From contig NZ_JAATJI010000001.1 in the NCBI RefSeq assembly GCF_011927825.1, positions 1,116,001 to 1,180,000 of the forward strand: DNA of 64,000 bases. The letters are read 5' to 3'. The notes beneath the pieces were generated by a model. That model did not search any database, was not told the origin of the DNA, and was given only the letters and a program-made list of their open reading frames with translations. This document shows positions 18,751-30,082 of this stretch, piece after piece; position 1 is the first letter of the stretch; each line of letters begins with the position of its first letter. The stretch comes from Polymorphobacter fuscus. GTDB taxonomy: Bacteria; Pseudomonadota; Alphaproteobacteria; Sphingomonadales; Sphingomonadaceae. A program made the translations under genes and the position numbers.

Positions 18751-19134
18751 TCAATCGCCGATGAACCGCGCCACCACATCCTTGGCCAGCCGCGCCGGCC
18801 GCAGCGTCGCCGCATCGAGGCAGCACCAGCTCGACTTGACCTCGGCGAGCACCTGTTCCCCGCGCCGGATCATCGTCGTGAAGAACGCCCGCGCGCCCTG
18901 CACGCTGTCGGCCATCACCCCGGCAATCACCTGGTCGTCGAGGAAGGCCGGGGCGCGATAGGTGATCTCGTGCTTCAACGCGACCCACAGATGGCCGGCA
19001 ACGGCTTCGGGCGGCGCGGTTTCGGTCCAGTAGCGCACCACCGCATCCTGCACCCAGCGCAGATAGACGGCGTTGTTGACATGCCCCATATGGTCGATGT
19101 CGTCGGATCGGATCTCGATGACGTGGCGGTACAT
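18751..19134 (-). CDS. 4-hydroxybenzoyl-CoA thioesterase (hot-dog) family acyl-CoA thioesterase
   Basis: The 127-aa hot-dog protein hydrolyses acyl-CoA. The 4HBT active-site stretch DDIDHMGHVNNAVYLRWVQDA is near residues 11-31, and LKHEITYRAPAFLDDQV is the following strand pattern. An ATG at 19134 with GGAGCG upstream gives the normal family length. It is flanked by repeats on one side and is divergent from the threonine dehydratase gene on the other. Chain-length preference is not evident. Confidence 0.88.
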   Translation of the reverse strand: MYRHVIEIRSDDIDHMGHVNNAVYLRWVQDAVVRYWTETAPPEAVAGHLWVALKHEITYRAPAFLDDQVIAGVMADSVQGARAFFTTMIRRGEQVLAEVKSSWCCLDAATLRPARLAKDVVARFIGD

Positions 19135-19276
19135 GATACGCTCCGGTCGCTGCGGCGCCGATGCCACCGCCAGACGATGACAACTCTGTTATGTCTCGAT
19201 GACGTCCCGGTCAACGGCGCAGCGATATGCCGCAGCGAAGGTTTGCGCCGCTGCCCCGGCGCCGCTAACAGGGTGC

Positions 19277-20521
19277 ATGACCGTCCCCGCGCCCCTTGCC
19301 ACGGCAGACCTGCCGATCACTTACGCCGATGTGGAGGCCGCCGCGCGCGCCATCGACGGCGCCATCATCAAGACGCCCTGCCTGCGCAGCCAGACCCTGT
19401 CGGACCTGACCGGCGCCGATGTCTGGCTGAAGTTCGAAAACCTGCAGTTCACCGCCGCCTACAAGGAACGCGGCGCGCTCAACAAGCTGCTCAGCCTCAC
19501 GCCGGAGGAGCGCAAGCGCGGCGTCATCGCGGCATCGGCCGGCAACCATGCCCAGGGGCTGGCCTATCACGCCCGCCGCCTCGGCATCCCCGCCACCATC
19601 GTCATGCCCAAGTTCGCGCCGGTGGTGAAGGTGCAGCAGACCGAGGGCCATGGCGCCCATGTCGTGCTGTTCGGCGAAAGTTTCGACGAAGCCAGCGCCC
19701 ATTCGCACGAAATCGCCGCCAAGCGCGGGTTGGTCTATGTGCCGCCGTTCGACGACGCGCTGGTCATGGCCGGCCAGGGCACGGTCGGGCTCGAAATGCT
19801 CGATGCGGTGCCCGATCTCGACACGCTGATCGTCCCCATCGGCGGCGGCGGGCTGATCTCCGGCATCGCCACCGTCGCCAAGGCGCGCAACCCCGCCATC
19901 GAGGTCATCGGCGTCCAGGCCGAACTCTACCCGTCGATGCACGCGCTGCTGCACGGCGAAACCCGCATCTGCGACGGCGACACGCTGGCGGAGGGTATCG
20001 CCGTCAAGGTGCCCGGCAAGCTAACCTCGCAGGTCGTCCGCGCCCTTGTCGACGACATCTTGCTCGTCGGCGAACGCGACCTCGAACACGCCGTGTCGCT
20101 GTTGCTGACCATCGAAAAGACCGTCGTCGAAGGCGCGGGCGCGGCCGGGCTGGCGGCGCTGCTCGCCAACCCGCGGCGCTTTCGCGGCGCCAAAATCGGC
20201 CTGGTGCTCTGCGGCGGCAACATCGACACGCGGCTGCTTGCCAACGTCCTGCTGCGTGAACTCGCCCGCTCGGGCCGGCTGGCGCGCCTGCGCATCCGGC
20301 TGAAGGATCGTCCCGGCCAGCTGTTCGAAGTGGCGCGCATCTTCGACCAGCAGCAGGTCAACATCCTGGAGGTCTATCACCAGCGGGTGTTCACCAACCT
20401 GCCCGCCAAGGGCCTGATCACCGACATCGAATGCGAGACGCGGGATCGCGAGCACCTCAACCGCCTTGTCGAAGCGCTGCGGGCGGCGGCGTATGAAGTG
20501 CGGATGATCGAGCTGGATTGA
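19277..20521 (+). CDS. Threonine dehydratase with C-terminal ACT domain
   Basis: The 414-aa PLP enzyme deaminates threonine to 2-oxobutyrate for isoleucine synthesis or catabolism. The PLP lysine is in QFTAAYKERGALNK (usually SFK.RGA), the serine-binding loop is ASAGNHAQG and the phosphate-binding glycines are PIGGGGLISG. An ACT-like region (residues about 330-414) contains RPGQLFEVARIFDQQQVNILEV. One ACT module and the moderate length resemble the ilvA/tdcB type with single regulatory domain. Confidence 0.92.
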   Translation: MTVPAPLATADLPITYADVEAAARAIDGAIIKTPCLRSQTLSDLTGADVWLKFENLQFTAAYKERGALNKLLSLTPEERKRGVIAASAGNHAQGLAYHARRLGIPATIVMPKFAPVVKVQQTEGHGAHVVLFGESFDEASAHSHEIAAKRGLVYVPPFDDALVMAGQGTVGLEMLDAVPDLDTLIVPIGGGGLISGIATVAKARNPAIEVIGVQAELYPSMHALLHGETRICDGDTLAEGIAVKVPGKLTSQVVRALVDDILLVGERDLEHAVSLLLTIEKTVVEGAGAAGLAALLANPRRFRGAKIGLVLCGGNIDTRLLANVLLRELARSGRLARLRIRLKDRPGQLFEVARIFDQQQVNILEVYHQRVFTNLPAKGLITDIECETRDREHLNRLVEALRAAAYEVRMIELD

Positions 20522-20595
20522 GTCGAACACTCATAAGGCCCGAGGCAGTTATCGCGCCAATTGCGGTCATCGTCCGGCTTCGTCATTATGCAAGC

Positions 20596-21051
20596 ATGCG
20601 TGTATTCATTCCGGTGTTTGCAATGTTGACTATTGTCGCGTGCGACGCGGCTGCCTCGCCCGAAATTGACGTAATAGTGATGAGGCGCTCTGGCTCGGTC
20701 TCTGAAGATGTCACCTTAACCTCGGCAGGTGTCGGCCATTATCATCGTAGTGAACCATACCCGGCAGGGAGGAGCAGCACATTTCAGATGACGCAAAAGC
20801 AGTTCGCAGCGTTCCTAGCCAGTTTGGAGCCTTACCGGGCGAAGGCAAAGCGGTACACACGTGATGTCAAATCCACGTGCCCGTCCGAGGTGCGACGGAC
20901 CTTGGACGCGGGTGCCATGTATATTCGCTGGATTGGACCGCAGTATAACGTGCATTTTTTGATGGACTTTGGGTGCGACACCGAGCGCAACCCTGCCATG
21001 AATCGCCAGATGCACCGCACCTTCGAACAATTGCCGCTACCGCGTCAGTGA
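20596..21051 (+). CDS. Putative small lipoprotein of unknown function
   Basis: The 151-aa product starts MRVFIPVFAMLTIVACDAAA, a signal peptide with a plausible lipobox (IVAC, Cys17). The mature part includes a Cys pair candidate (Cys at about 94 and 127) and no motif I recognise. The DNA is less GC-biased than the flanks, so recent acquisition is possible. I chose this ATG rather than the frame's earlier ATG at 20518 because the latter adds residues unlike a signal peptide. Confidence 0.6.
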   Translation: MRVFIPVFAMLTIVACDAAASPEIDVIVMRRSGSVSEDVTLTSAGVGHYHRSEPYPAGRSSTFQMTQKQFAAFLASLEPYRAKAKRYTRDVKSTCPSEVRRTLDAGAMYIRWIGPQYNVHFLMDFGCDTERNPAMNRQMHRTFEQLPLPRQ

Positions 21052-21107
21052 TTGCGTCTGCTTGCGCCCACTAGCGGACATCCTCGCTCGACCCCTATAA
21101 TCTCAAG

Positions 21108-21593
21108 ATGCCATACGAGATATTCGATCATTCGGCGCCGGTAGGGGGGCGTATCGCGTTCAGGCACACCGAGCCAGGCGATAATCCTGCCGAGTATGTC
21201 ACGCCCGCTACGCTGGCATCTCAAGACATCATTTTCGCTTACCTCGACGGCTCAACGGCGAACGAATTGGAGGCGCTCAACTCTTTGGGTGTCCAGCTTA
21301 AAACCGATCATCCGCCCTACGATCCGCATCCTAGCAAGGGAATCAGGGGCTGGTATCGCTTGATGGACGATCTGGAAACTCTAGGCGACCGAGAAACTGG
21401 GATGGTGGTTGTAGTGGATAACGCTGCGCCGCTATTTGCTGACCCGACATCTTGGGTCTTTGAGCTCATCACGATCTGGACGCTCCAGCTTGCGCGATGG
21501 CAGCGACGAGGAGCGCCGTGCCATCTGGTGTTCCAGATGGACGCGAACCCGGCTGTCGCGTCTGTATACGGCACCATACCGAGCGGCAGCTAA
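21108..21593 (+). CDS. Hypothetical protein, 161 aa
   Basis: The frame begins MPYEIFDHSAPVGGRIAFRH and ends VASVYGTIPSGS with no membrane segment or known motif visible. The composition is acidic and Trp-containing (WVFELITIWTLQLARWQ). As with the preceding gene, third positions are less G/C-biased than in the surroundings. The two orphan genes lie 56 bp apart in the same direction and probably arrived together. Function unknown. Confidence 0.5.
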   Translation: MPYEIFDHSAPVGGRIAFRHTEPGDNPAEYVTPATLASQDIIFAYLDGSTANELEALNSLGVQLKTDHPPYDPHPSKGIRGWYRLMDDLETLGDRETGMVVVVDNAAPLFADPTSWVFELITIWTLQLARWQRRGAPCHLVFQMDANPAVASVYGTIPSGS

Positions 21594-21665
21594 CCACCCA
21601 CTTCAGACATTCCCACCTGAGATCACGACCTAAGCTTTTCGGCATAAAGCGCGCTCAGCCCAACG

Positions 21666-21741
21666 CCGCTCATCCTGAGCGAAGTCAAGGGACGCTCGAA
21701 TTGCGGACCCAGCGTCCCTCGACGTCGCTCGGGATCAGCGG
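21666..21741. repeat. Inverted pair of GTCCCTCGAC-family repeats
   Basis: An inverted copy at 21666-21695 (CATCCTGAGCGAAGTCAAGG) and a direct copy at 21711-21741 (GTCCCTCGACGTCGCTCGGG) face each other in the 290-bp gap before the arginyltransferase. The rest of the gap shows nothing else recognisable. Confidence 0.75.
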
Positions 21742-21882
21742 GATTTGTGAAACGCGTGCGGACACGGACCGCCTCAACCCGCACCCATCACAACCGTTAC
21801 CCCAACCGGACCTTTTGCCGCTGGCATTTCCGCTCGGCCTCGCCCTAATATGGCAAAAGCGTTGCATCTGGAGGGGAGCTGC

Positions 21883-22680
21883 GTGACCGACCAGAGTTTC
21901 CGATTTCCGCGCTTCTTCGTCACCGCACCGGCGCCCTGCCCCTATGTGCCGGGCCGCATCGAGCGGAAGGTCTTCGCCGAACTGAAGGGCGGCGACGCCG
22001 CCGAGATGAACGAGGCGCTGGGCCGGATCGGCTTTCGCCGCAGCCAGACCGTCGTCTATCGCCCCAGCTGCGATTTCTGCCAGGCGTGCATCTCGGTCCG
22101 CGTCGTCACCGCCGATTTTCAACCCTCCGCCAGCCAGAAAAAGCTGCTCAAGCGCCACGCCGACCTCGAGGTCCATGCCTGCGAACCCTGGTCGACCGAT
22201 GAACAATGGCGGCTGCTCGGCCGCTATCTCGCCGCCCGCCACCCGGTCGGCGGCATGGCGGCGATGGACGGGCATGATTATGCCGACATGGTCGAACAAT
22301 CGCCGGTCGATACCGTTGTCGTCGAATATCGCGAGCCCTCGGTCGATGGCCGTCCCGGCCGCCTTGTCGGCTGCTGCCTGACCGACAAGCAGTCGGACGG
22401 CCTGTCGATGATCTACAGCTTCTTCGAAACCGCCGATATCGGGCGGCCGGGCCTCGGCAATTTCATCATCATGGACCACATCCTGCGCGCCGGCCGCGCC
22501 GGCATGCCCTATGTCTATCTCGGCTACTGGATCGATGGCTGCGATCGCATGGCCTACAAGCGGCGCTTCAAGCCGGTGGAAGCGCTGATCGCCGGCGTCT
22601 GGCGGCCGCTGGAGCCCGACGAAACCGTGCCGGCGGCCCAGCCGTCACTCCAGCGCGCGCGCCATCAGGGCGTTCGTTGA
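21883..22680 (+). CDS. bpt: Aspartate/glutamate leucyltransferase or arginyltransferase (N-end rule)
   Basis: The 265-aa Ate/Bpt-family enzyme attaches leucine (Bpt) or arginine from tRNA to proteins with certain N-termini, marking them for ClpAP/ClpS degradation. Recognisable are [17 protein letters not shown], the Cys-rich [16 protein letters not shown] near residues 60-75, and [20 protein letters not shown] near 217-236. A GTG at 21883 preceded by GGAGGGGAGCTGC is much better than the ATG at 21850. The last 36 bp overlap the 3' end of the convergent pgi gene. Confidence 0.93.
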   Translation: MTDQSFRFPRFFVTAPAPCPYVPGRIERKVFAELKGGDAAEMNEALGRIGFRRSQTVVYRPSCDFCQACISVRVVTADFQPSASQKKLLKRHADLEVHACEPWSTDEQWRLLGRYLAARHPVGGMAAMDGHDYADMVEQSPVDTVVVEYREPSVDGRPGRLVGCCLTDKQSDGLSMIYSFFETADIGRPGLGNFIIMDHILRAGRAGMPYVYLGYWIDGCDRMAYKRRFKPVEALIAGVWRPLEPDETVPAAQPSLQRARHQGVR

Positions 22681-24168
22681 CGGATCGAAGCCGTCGCCGC
22701 CACCGGCCAGCGCCGCCGACGCCATTTCCTTGCCCAGTTCGACGCCCCATTGGTCGAAGGGGTTGATGCCGAGCAGCACGGCACCCACGAACGTCCGGTG
22801 CTCGTAGAACGCCAGCAGCGCGCCGAGCGTGAACGGATCGAGCCGCTCCAGCAGCAGCGTCGCCGACGGCCGGTTGCCCGGAAAGGTCTTCGCCGCGGCC
22901 AGCCGTGCATTGCCGCCCGACAGCGCCAGCGCCGCCTCCGGCGACCGCCCCTTCATCAGCGCCGCGCCTTGCGCGAAACAATTGGCGAGCAGCTGCTGGT
23001 GGTGCGTTGCCGGCATGGCATGGCCGGGTTCGGCCACCGCGAGGAATTCGACCGGCCCGACGACCGTGCCCTGGTGGAGCAGCTGGAACACCGCATGCTG
23101 GGCATCGGTGCCGGTGCCGCCCCAGGTCACCGCCGCCGTCGGCCCGTCCACCGGCGCGCCGTCGCGCGTCACCCGCTTGCCGTTGCTTTCCATCTCCAGC
23201 TGCTGGAGAAACGCCGGCAGCATCCGCAGCCGCTCGTCATAGGCAAAGACGCCGCGCACCTGCTGGCCCTGGTAATGCGCCGCCCAGACATCGCACAGCC
23301 CGGCGAGCACCGGCGCGTTGCGCGTCATGGCGGTGTCGCGGAAATGCGCGTCCATGGCCGCGGCACCATCGTGCAGCGCCTGCCAGTCGCCCCAGCCGCA
23401 GCGCAGCGCAAACGGCAGCCCCACCGCCGACCATAGCGAATAGCGGCCGCCGACCGTCTCGGCGAACGGCAGCACTGCGCCGGCACCCCAGGCCGCGGCC
23501 TTTTCGGGCGCCGCGGTGACGGCGATCGTCCTGGCCCGGGGGTCGGCGATGCCGTGGCGTTGCAGCCAGTCCATCACCGTCGCGGCGTTGGTCATCGTCT
23601 CGGTCGTGGTGAAGGTCTTCGACACGATGATGACCCGCGTCCGCTGCGGGTCGCACAGCGGCAGGGCGCGCGCCAGCGCCTCGCCGTCGATGTTGGCAAC
23701 GATATGGCAGCGCGGGCCATCTCCATCGCGCCCCAGCGCATCGAGCAGCAGCGCCGGCCCCAGCGCCGAGCCGCCGATGCCGATGTGGAGCACGTCGGTC
23801 ACGTCCTCGGCGCGGACCTGTTCGACCAGCGCCCGCATCGCCAGCTGCCCGGCGTCGGCCGCCGCCACCGCCGCCGCGGCGCCGGCGCCGCGTTCCGCCA
23901 TATGCGTCGCCGCGCGGTTTTCGCTGGGGTTGACCACCGCGCCGTCGAACAGCCGCGCCCGCCAGCCGGCAAGGTCTGCCGCCGCCGCCCGCGCCTGCAA
24001 CGCCGCCAGGATCTCGGCGCTGACCGCCAGCCTGGAAAAATCGAAATAAATGCCCAGCGCGTCGACCGTCAGCTGCGCCAGCCGGTCGGGGTCGTCATCG
24101 AACAGCGTGGCCAGCGGCGGCAGGGGCGTGGCTGCGAGGTCCCGCAACAGGCTGTCGGCATGCGTCAT
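22645..24168 (-). CDS. pgi: Glucose-6-phosphate isomerase
   Basis: The 507-aa enzyme interconverts glucose-6-phosphate and fructose-6-phosphate. Both family signatures are present: [16 protein letters not shown] near residue 240 and [14 protein letters not shown] near 480; [11 protein letters not shown] and [13 protein letters not shown] are the sugar-phosphate loops. The ATG at 24168 is chosen; the frame also allows one 51 bp upstream. It converges on bpt with overlapping ends. Confidence 0.96.
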   Translation of the reverse strand: MTHADSLLRDLAATPLPPLATLFDDDPDRLAQLTVDALGIYFDFSRLAVSAEILAALQARAAAADLAGWRARLFDGAVVNPSENRAATHMAERGAGAAAAVAAADAGQLAMRALVEQVRAEDVTDVLHIGIGGSALGPALLLDALGRDGDGPRCHIVANIDGEALARALPLCDPQRTRVIIVSKTFTTTETMTNAATVMDWLQRHGIADPRARTIAVTAAPEKAAAWGAGAVLPFAETVGGRYSLWSAVGLPFALRCGWGDWQALHDGAAAMDAHFRDTAMTRNAPVLAGLCDVWAAHYQGQQVRGVFAYDERLRMLPAFLQQLEMESNGKRVTRDGAPVDGPTAAVTWGGTGTDAQHAVFQLLHQGTVVGPVEFLAVAEPGHAMPATHHQQLLANCFAQGAALMKGRSPEAALALSGGNARLAAAKTFPGNRPSATLLLERLDPFTLGALLAFYEHRTFVGAVLLGINPFDQWGVELGKEMASAALAGGGDGFDPSTNALMARALE

Positions 24169-24326
24169 GGCGCCGACTTTGGCGCAACATTGTGACAACG
24201 CCAAGTGCATTGGCGTCATTTGCCGTCGACGCGCCGCGGCTTTGTCACTTCGCGCTTGACCGCGTCGCTGCCCGGCGTCACCGACAGGCCGATGCTGATC
24301 TGTCCCGGTCTCCCCCGCGTCGTTTC

Positions 24327-25007
24327 ATGAGCCACAGCGACGCCGACCTTGCCGACTGGGCGCGTACCCGGCTCGGCCATGATTTCACGTCGATCGCGCT
24401 GCTGCGCCGGGCGCTGACCCACAGCAGCGCCAGCAGCGGCCCGGGCAGCTACCAGCGCCTCGAATTCCTCGGCGATCGTGTCCTTGGCTGTGCCGTCGCC
24501 GCCTGGCTCTACGCCGATCACGACGAAGCCGAAGGCCGGCTGACGGCGCGCCTCCACGCCCTTGTCGAAGGGCCCGCCAACGCCGCCGTCGCGCGCAGCC
24601 TGGGCGTCACCGAACGCATCGTCATCGAACACAATGCCCGCGCCAAGGGGCTGCACCAGTCCGACAATGTGCTGGGCGACGTCGCCGAAGCCCTTGTCGC
24701 GGCGCTGTATCTGGATGGCGGCTGGGCGGTCGCCGACGCCTTTGTCCGCCGCGAATGGGCACAGCTGCTCGTCGATCGCCCGCGGCTGCTCGCCGACCCC
24801 AAGTCGCGGCTGCAGGAATGGGCGCTGAAGCGTCGCCGCGGCATGCCGGTCTATGCCGTCGTCGATCGCCAGGGCCCCGACCATGCGCCGCGCTTCACCA
24901 TCGAAGTCAGCGTGCGCGGCGAAGCGCCGGCACGCGGCGAAGGATCGAACAAGCAGGAAGCGGAAAAAGCCGCCGCCGTCGCGTTGCTCGGCACAATCGG
25001 GGAATGA
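24327..25007 (+). CDS. rnc: Ribonuclease III
   Basis: The 226-aa endonuclease cuts double-stranded RNA, including the 30S rRNA precursor. The nuclease domain signature is QRLEFLGDRVLGCAVA near residue 42, with the second acidic cluster in DVAEALVAALYLDGG. The C-terminal dsRNA-binding domain (about 155-226) ends GEGSNKQEAEKAAAVALLG. Its stop codon lies beside the era start, and rnc-era is a conserved operon. Confidence 0.96.
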   Translation: MSHSDADLADWARTRLGHDFTSIALLRRALTHSSASSGPGSYQRLEFLGDRVLGCAVAAWLYADHDEAEGRLTARLHALVEGPANAAVARSLGVTERIVIEHNARAKGLHQSDNVLGDVAEALVAALYLDGGWAVADAFVRREWAQLLVDRPRLLADPKSRLQEWALKRRRGMPVYAVVDRQGPDHAPRFTIEVSVRGEAPARGEGSNKQEAEKAAAVALLGTIGE

Positions 25008-25009
25008 CC

Positions 25010-25912
25010 ATGGACACGCCTGTGCAACGCTGCGGATCGGTCGCCATCGTCGGCGCCCCCAACGCCGGCAAATCGACGCTGACCAACGCCCTTGTCGGCC
25101 AGAAGGTCGCGATCGTTTCCGCCAAGGTGCAGACGACGCGGACCCGGCTGATGGGCATTGCCGTCGATGGGTCGACGCAGCTGATGCTGATCGACACGCC
25201 GGGCATTTTCGCGCCGCGCCGCCGGCTCGATCGCGCCATGGTCCGCGCCGCCTGGGAAGGCGCGGAAGACGCCGACCTGATCGCCTTCATCGTCGATGCC
25301 AAGACCGGCTTTCGCGACGATGCGACGGCGATCCTCGAAAACCTGTCGAACCGGCCCGAACCGAAGCTGCTGGTGCTCAACAAGGTCGACATCACCGCCA
25401 AGACCCGGCTGCTCGAACTCGCCGCCCATGCCAATGCCTTTGCCGCGTTCGCCGACACGTTCTTCGTTTCGGCCGGCACCGGCGACGGCGTGGCGGAACT
25501 CAAATCGGCGCTGGCGGCGCGGATGCCCGAAGGCCCGTGGCATTTCCCCGAAGACCAGCTGACCGACGCCACCACCCGCATCATGGCCGCCGAGATCACC
25601 CGCGAGCAGCTCTACAACCAGCTCCACGCCGAACTCCCCTATGCCAGCGCCGTCGAGACCGAGAAGTGGGAGGAACGCCGCGACGGCAGCATCGCCATCC
25701 ACCAGCAGATCCTCGTCGAGCGCGACACCCAGCGCGCCATCGTGCTGGGCAAGGGCGGATCGCGGCTGAAGGAGATCGGCACCACCGCCCGCGCCGGCAT
25801 TTCGGAATTGACCGGCAAGAAGGTCCATCTGTTCCTGCATGTGAAGGTCAAGGAAGACTGGGCCGAGGACCGCGCTGTCTATCGCGATTCGGGGCTCGAC
25901 TGGGTCGATTGA
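25010..25912 (+). CDS. era: GTPase Era, 16S rRNA maturation
   Basis: The 300-aa GTPase helps 30S assembly at the 3' end of 16S rRNA. G1 is GAPNAGKST, G2 VQTTRTR, G3 DTPGIF, G4 NKVD and the G5 region FVSAG. The KH domain (about 210-300) contains LGKGGSRLKEIG. ATG 25010 is preferred because GGGGA is well spaced for it; ATG 25004 overlapping the rnc stop is an alternative. Membrane- and ribosome-associated by family. Confidence 0.96.
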   Translation: MDTPVQRCGSVAIVGAPNAGKSTLTNALVGQKVAIVSAKVQTTRTRLMGIAVDGSTQLMLIDTPGIFAPRRRLDRAMVRAAWEGAEDADLIAFIVDAKTGFRDDATAILENLSNRPEPKLLVLNKVDITAKTRLLELAAHANAFAAFADTFFVSAGTGDGVAELKSALAARMPEGPWHFPEDQLTDATTRIMAAEITREQLYNQLHAELPYASAVETEKWEERRDGSIAIHQQILVERDTQRAIVLGKGGSRLKEIGTTARAGISELTGKKVHLFLHVKVKEDWAEDRAVYRDSGLDWVD

Positions 25913-26195
25913 AACCGCGAGGCGGCGCGCCCGGCAAAATTTTTCTGCAATGAATGTCTTTGTTTTGTAATAACGCAACAAGTCTGTCTGCATTGCCGCA
26001 GGGCTGTCGCGGTGCTTGCCAACAACCCTGTCGGCTTCTATTTCGATATTGCAGAGACCTGATCATCACCTGTTTGGGTTTGGTGATCGGTTTTCTGCCC
26101 GTTGATTGCAGCTATTGCCAGCTATTGTCCGAATGACTTTGGAAAGTCGTTGTTGACTTTGTGCAATCGGGAATCTCCATTTCAAGGATTTGTCC
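25913..26195. other. A+T-rich intergenic region before the fasciclin gene
   Basis: This 283-bp stretch is visibly less GC-rich than its surroundings. It contains a weak hairpin (ATCACC at 26065-26070 with GGTGAT at 26082-26087, then TTTT) that could end the era transcript, a perfect 14-nt palindrome GACTTTGGAAAGTC at 26135-26148, and a TTGACT at 26153-26158 without a good -10. It probably holds the fasciclin promoter and an operator-like site. No gene is supported. Confidence 0.45.
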
Positions 26196-26621
26196 ATGAC
26201 CGACCAGACCCATGATATCGTCGATACCGCCGTTGCGGCCGGTTCGTTCACCACGCTCGTCGCCGCTGTCACTGCTGCGGGCCTTGTCGACACGCTGAAG
26301 GGCGCTGGCCCGTTCACCGTTTTCGCACCCAGCGACGACGCCTTTGCCAAGCTGCCCGCCGGCACCGTCGAAGAACTCGTCAAGCCCGAGAACAAGGAGA
26401 AGCTGACCGCGATCCTGACCCTCCATGTGATGTCGGGCGCTGTTCACGCTGCCGATGTCGCCGGCAAGACGCTGACGCCGGCGTCGGTCAATGGTGAAGA
26501 ACTCCATGTCGATGGCACCGATGGCGTCACCGTCAATGGCGCCCATGTCGTCACCGCGGACATCGCCTGCAGCAACGGCGTCATCCACGTCATCGATGCC
26601 GTGCTGCTGCCCAAGGGCTGA
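26196..26621 (+). CDS. Fasciclin (FAS1) domain protein without signal peptide
   Basis: The 141-aa protein is a single FAS1 domain: [20 protein letters not shown], the H1 box [15 protein letters not shown] and the H2-type end [15 protein letters not shown]1 domains mediate adhesion or protein contacts. Unlike many bacterial fasciclins it starts directly with the domain and shows no signal peptide, so it is predicted cytosolic or exported by another route. The ATG has CAAGGA upstream. It separates the era and recO genes. Confidence 0.92.
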   Translation: MTDQTHDIVDTAVAAGSFTTLVAAVTAAGLVDTLKGAGPFTVFAPSDDAFAKLPAGTVEELVKPENKEKLTAILTLHVMSGAVHAADVAGKTLTPASVNGEELHVDGTDGVTVNGAHVVTADIACSNGVIHVIDAVLLPKG

Positions 26622-26646
26622 TCCTGCCCCCGCCATGGCGGCGTTC

Positions 26647-26675
26647 GAACGCCCGGCCGTTGCGGCCGGGCGTTC
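26647..26675. terminator. Hairpin downstream of the fasciclin gene
   Basis: A perfect 12-bp stem GAACGCCCGGCC / GGCCGGGCGTTC with loop GTTGC, 26 bp after the fasciclin stop. There is no T-run, so it may be an RNA-stabilising or rho-assisted structure rather than a classic terminator. Confidence 0.6.
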
Positions 26676-26722
26676 CAGTGTTCAGAATTGCTGGCCGGCG
26701 CGGCGACCCGGGCCTGACGCTG

Positions 26723-26791
26723 CCTGCAGGGCGTCGTCGCTATTGCCTGCACGGCGTCACCTTCATCACCTGCAAGGCGTAACCTTGATGG
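26723..26791. repeat. Three 23-bp imperfect tandem repeats upstream of recO
   Basis: The core CCTGCA-N-GGCGT recurs at 26723, 26746 and 26769 with exact 23-bp spacing; copies two and three also share ACCTT. They end about 47 bp before the recO start and may be a protein-binding array or a microsatellite-like duplication. Confidence 0.6.
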
Positions 26792-26837
26792 CCGACTGGC
26801 CATCGCCGATCGCGCGCGACTGCGATAAGACGGTCAC

Positions 26838-27578
26838 GTGCATCTCGATACGCCCGCCATCATTGTCGCCCTGCTGTCCCATGGCGAACACGGCGCCGTC
26901 GTGCGCTTCCTCACCCCCGACCATGGCCTGGTCGCCGGCTATGTCCGCGGCGGGCGTTCGCGGCGGCTGCGGCCGGTGCTTCAGGCTGGCAATGAAGTCG
27001 CGCTGTCGCTGCGCGCGCGGGTCGATACCCAGCTGGCGGCCGCAACCGTCGAACTCACCCGCGCCCGCGCCGCGCTGGCAACAACCGCCCAGGCGCTGGC
27101 GGTACTCGACTGGCTGACCGCGCTGACCGCGACCGCGCTGGCGCAGGAGGTGCCGCATCCGGCGCTTTACCGCACCCTCGACGCCATCATCGACGGCATC
27201 GCCGCCGGCGCCGGGCCGCTGGCGCTGGGGGAAGCGATCGTGCGCTACGAACATCTGTTGCTCGCCGAACTCGGCTTCGGGCTCGACCTGACCCGCTGCG
27301 CCGCGACCGGCACCACCGACGACCTGGTGTTCGTTTCGCCGCGCTCGCGCCAGGCGGTATCGGCCGCCGCCGGGGCGCCTTATGCCGCCCGGCTGCTGCC
27401 GCTGCCCGCCTTGCTGCGCGGCGGGCCGGTCGATGCCGAAGGCGTGCGCGCCGGCCTGACCCTTACCGGCCATTTCCTTGGCGCCGACGTCCTCGCCGGG
27501 CGCGGTACCGACATCAGCGTCGCACGCGACCGCGCCGTTGCGCGGATCGTCGCCGCCATCGCCGCGCCGCCCGCCTGA
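26838..27578 (+). CDS. recO: DNA repair protein RecO
   Basis: The 246-aa protein loads RecA with RecF/RecR. The N-terminal OB-like part has AIIVALLSHGEHGAVVRFLT and YVRGGRSRRLRPVLQAG, the usual RecO start pattern, and the helical C-terminal part has RYEHLLLAELGFGLDLTRCAATG. The start is a GTG. recO often follows era; here the fasciclin gene and a repeat lie between them, and parC starts 45 bp downstream. Confidence 0.93.
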   Translation: MHLDTPAIIVALLSHGEHGAVVRFLTPDHGLVAGYVRGGRSRRLRPVLQAGNEVALSLRARVDTQLAAATVELTRARAALATTAQALAVLDWLTALTATALAQEVPHPALYRTLDAIIDGIAAGAGPLALGEAIVRYEHLLLAELGFGLDLTRCAATGTTDDLVFVSPRSRQAVSAAAGAPYAARLLPLPALLRGGPVDAEGVRAGLTLTGHFLGADVLAGRGTDISVARDRAVARIVAAIAAPPA

Positions 27579-27623
27579 CCGGCGGGTGTGGACCTGCCCT
27601 TGGCACCGGTCTATCCGGGCGCC

Positions 27624-29897
<2,274 letters not shown>

Positions 29898-29899
29898 CC

Positions 29900-29937
29900 G
29901 GCGGCAGGGGCGGCGCATTGCCGCAGCCCCTGCCGCC
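29900..29937. terminator. Hairpin after parC
   Basis: A perfect 12-bp stem GGCGGCAGGGGC / GCCCCTGCCGCC starting 2 bp after the parC stop, lacking a T-run. It separates parC from the cbb promoter region and probably ends or stabilises the parC message. Confidence 0.65.
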
Positions 29938-29958
29938 CGCACGGCCCGGCGCCGAAAC

Positions 29959-29972
29959 TTGATCTGCCTCAA
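29959..29972. promoter_or_regulatory. FNR/FixK-type box upstream of cbbF
   Basis: TTGATCTGCCTCAA fits the FNR-family pattern TTGAT-N4-NTCAA with one mismatch. It shares the octamer TTGATCTG with the boxes at 52728 and 57692. Its 3' end is 110 bp before the cbbF start, consistent with a promoter-proximal activator or repressor site if the 5' leader is about 70 bp. Confidence 0.6.
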
Positions 29973-30082
29973 AGTGCTGCCGGCGTCATTGCCTATGCAG
30001 GCGCCATGGCGATCCCGTCACACTGTGGTGCAAAAACACCTGCTTCCGGCCCCGCCGCCCCGGGCCCTGGTCCGGTGCCCCG

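Noticed and set aside
25954..26136. Small 60-codon gene after era
   Set aside because: No ribosome site and no protein-like pattern; the stretch looks like an intergenic regulatory region.
26723..26791. CRISPR-like array
   Set aside because: Only three short imperfect copies with no separate spacers and no cas genes.
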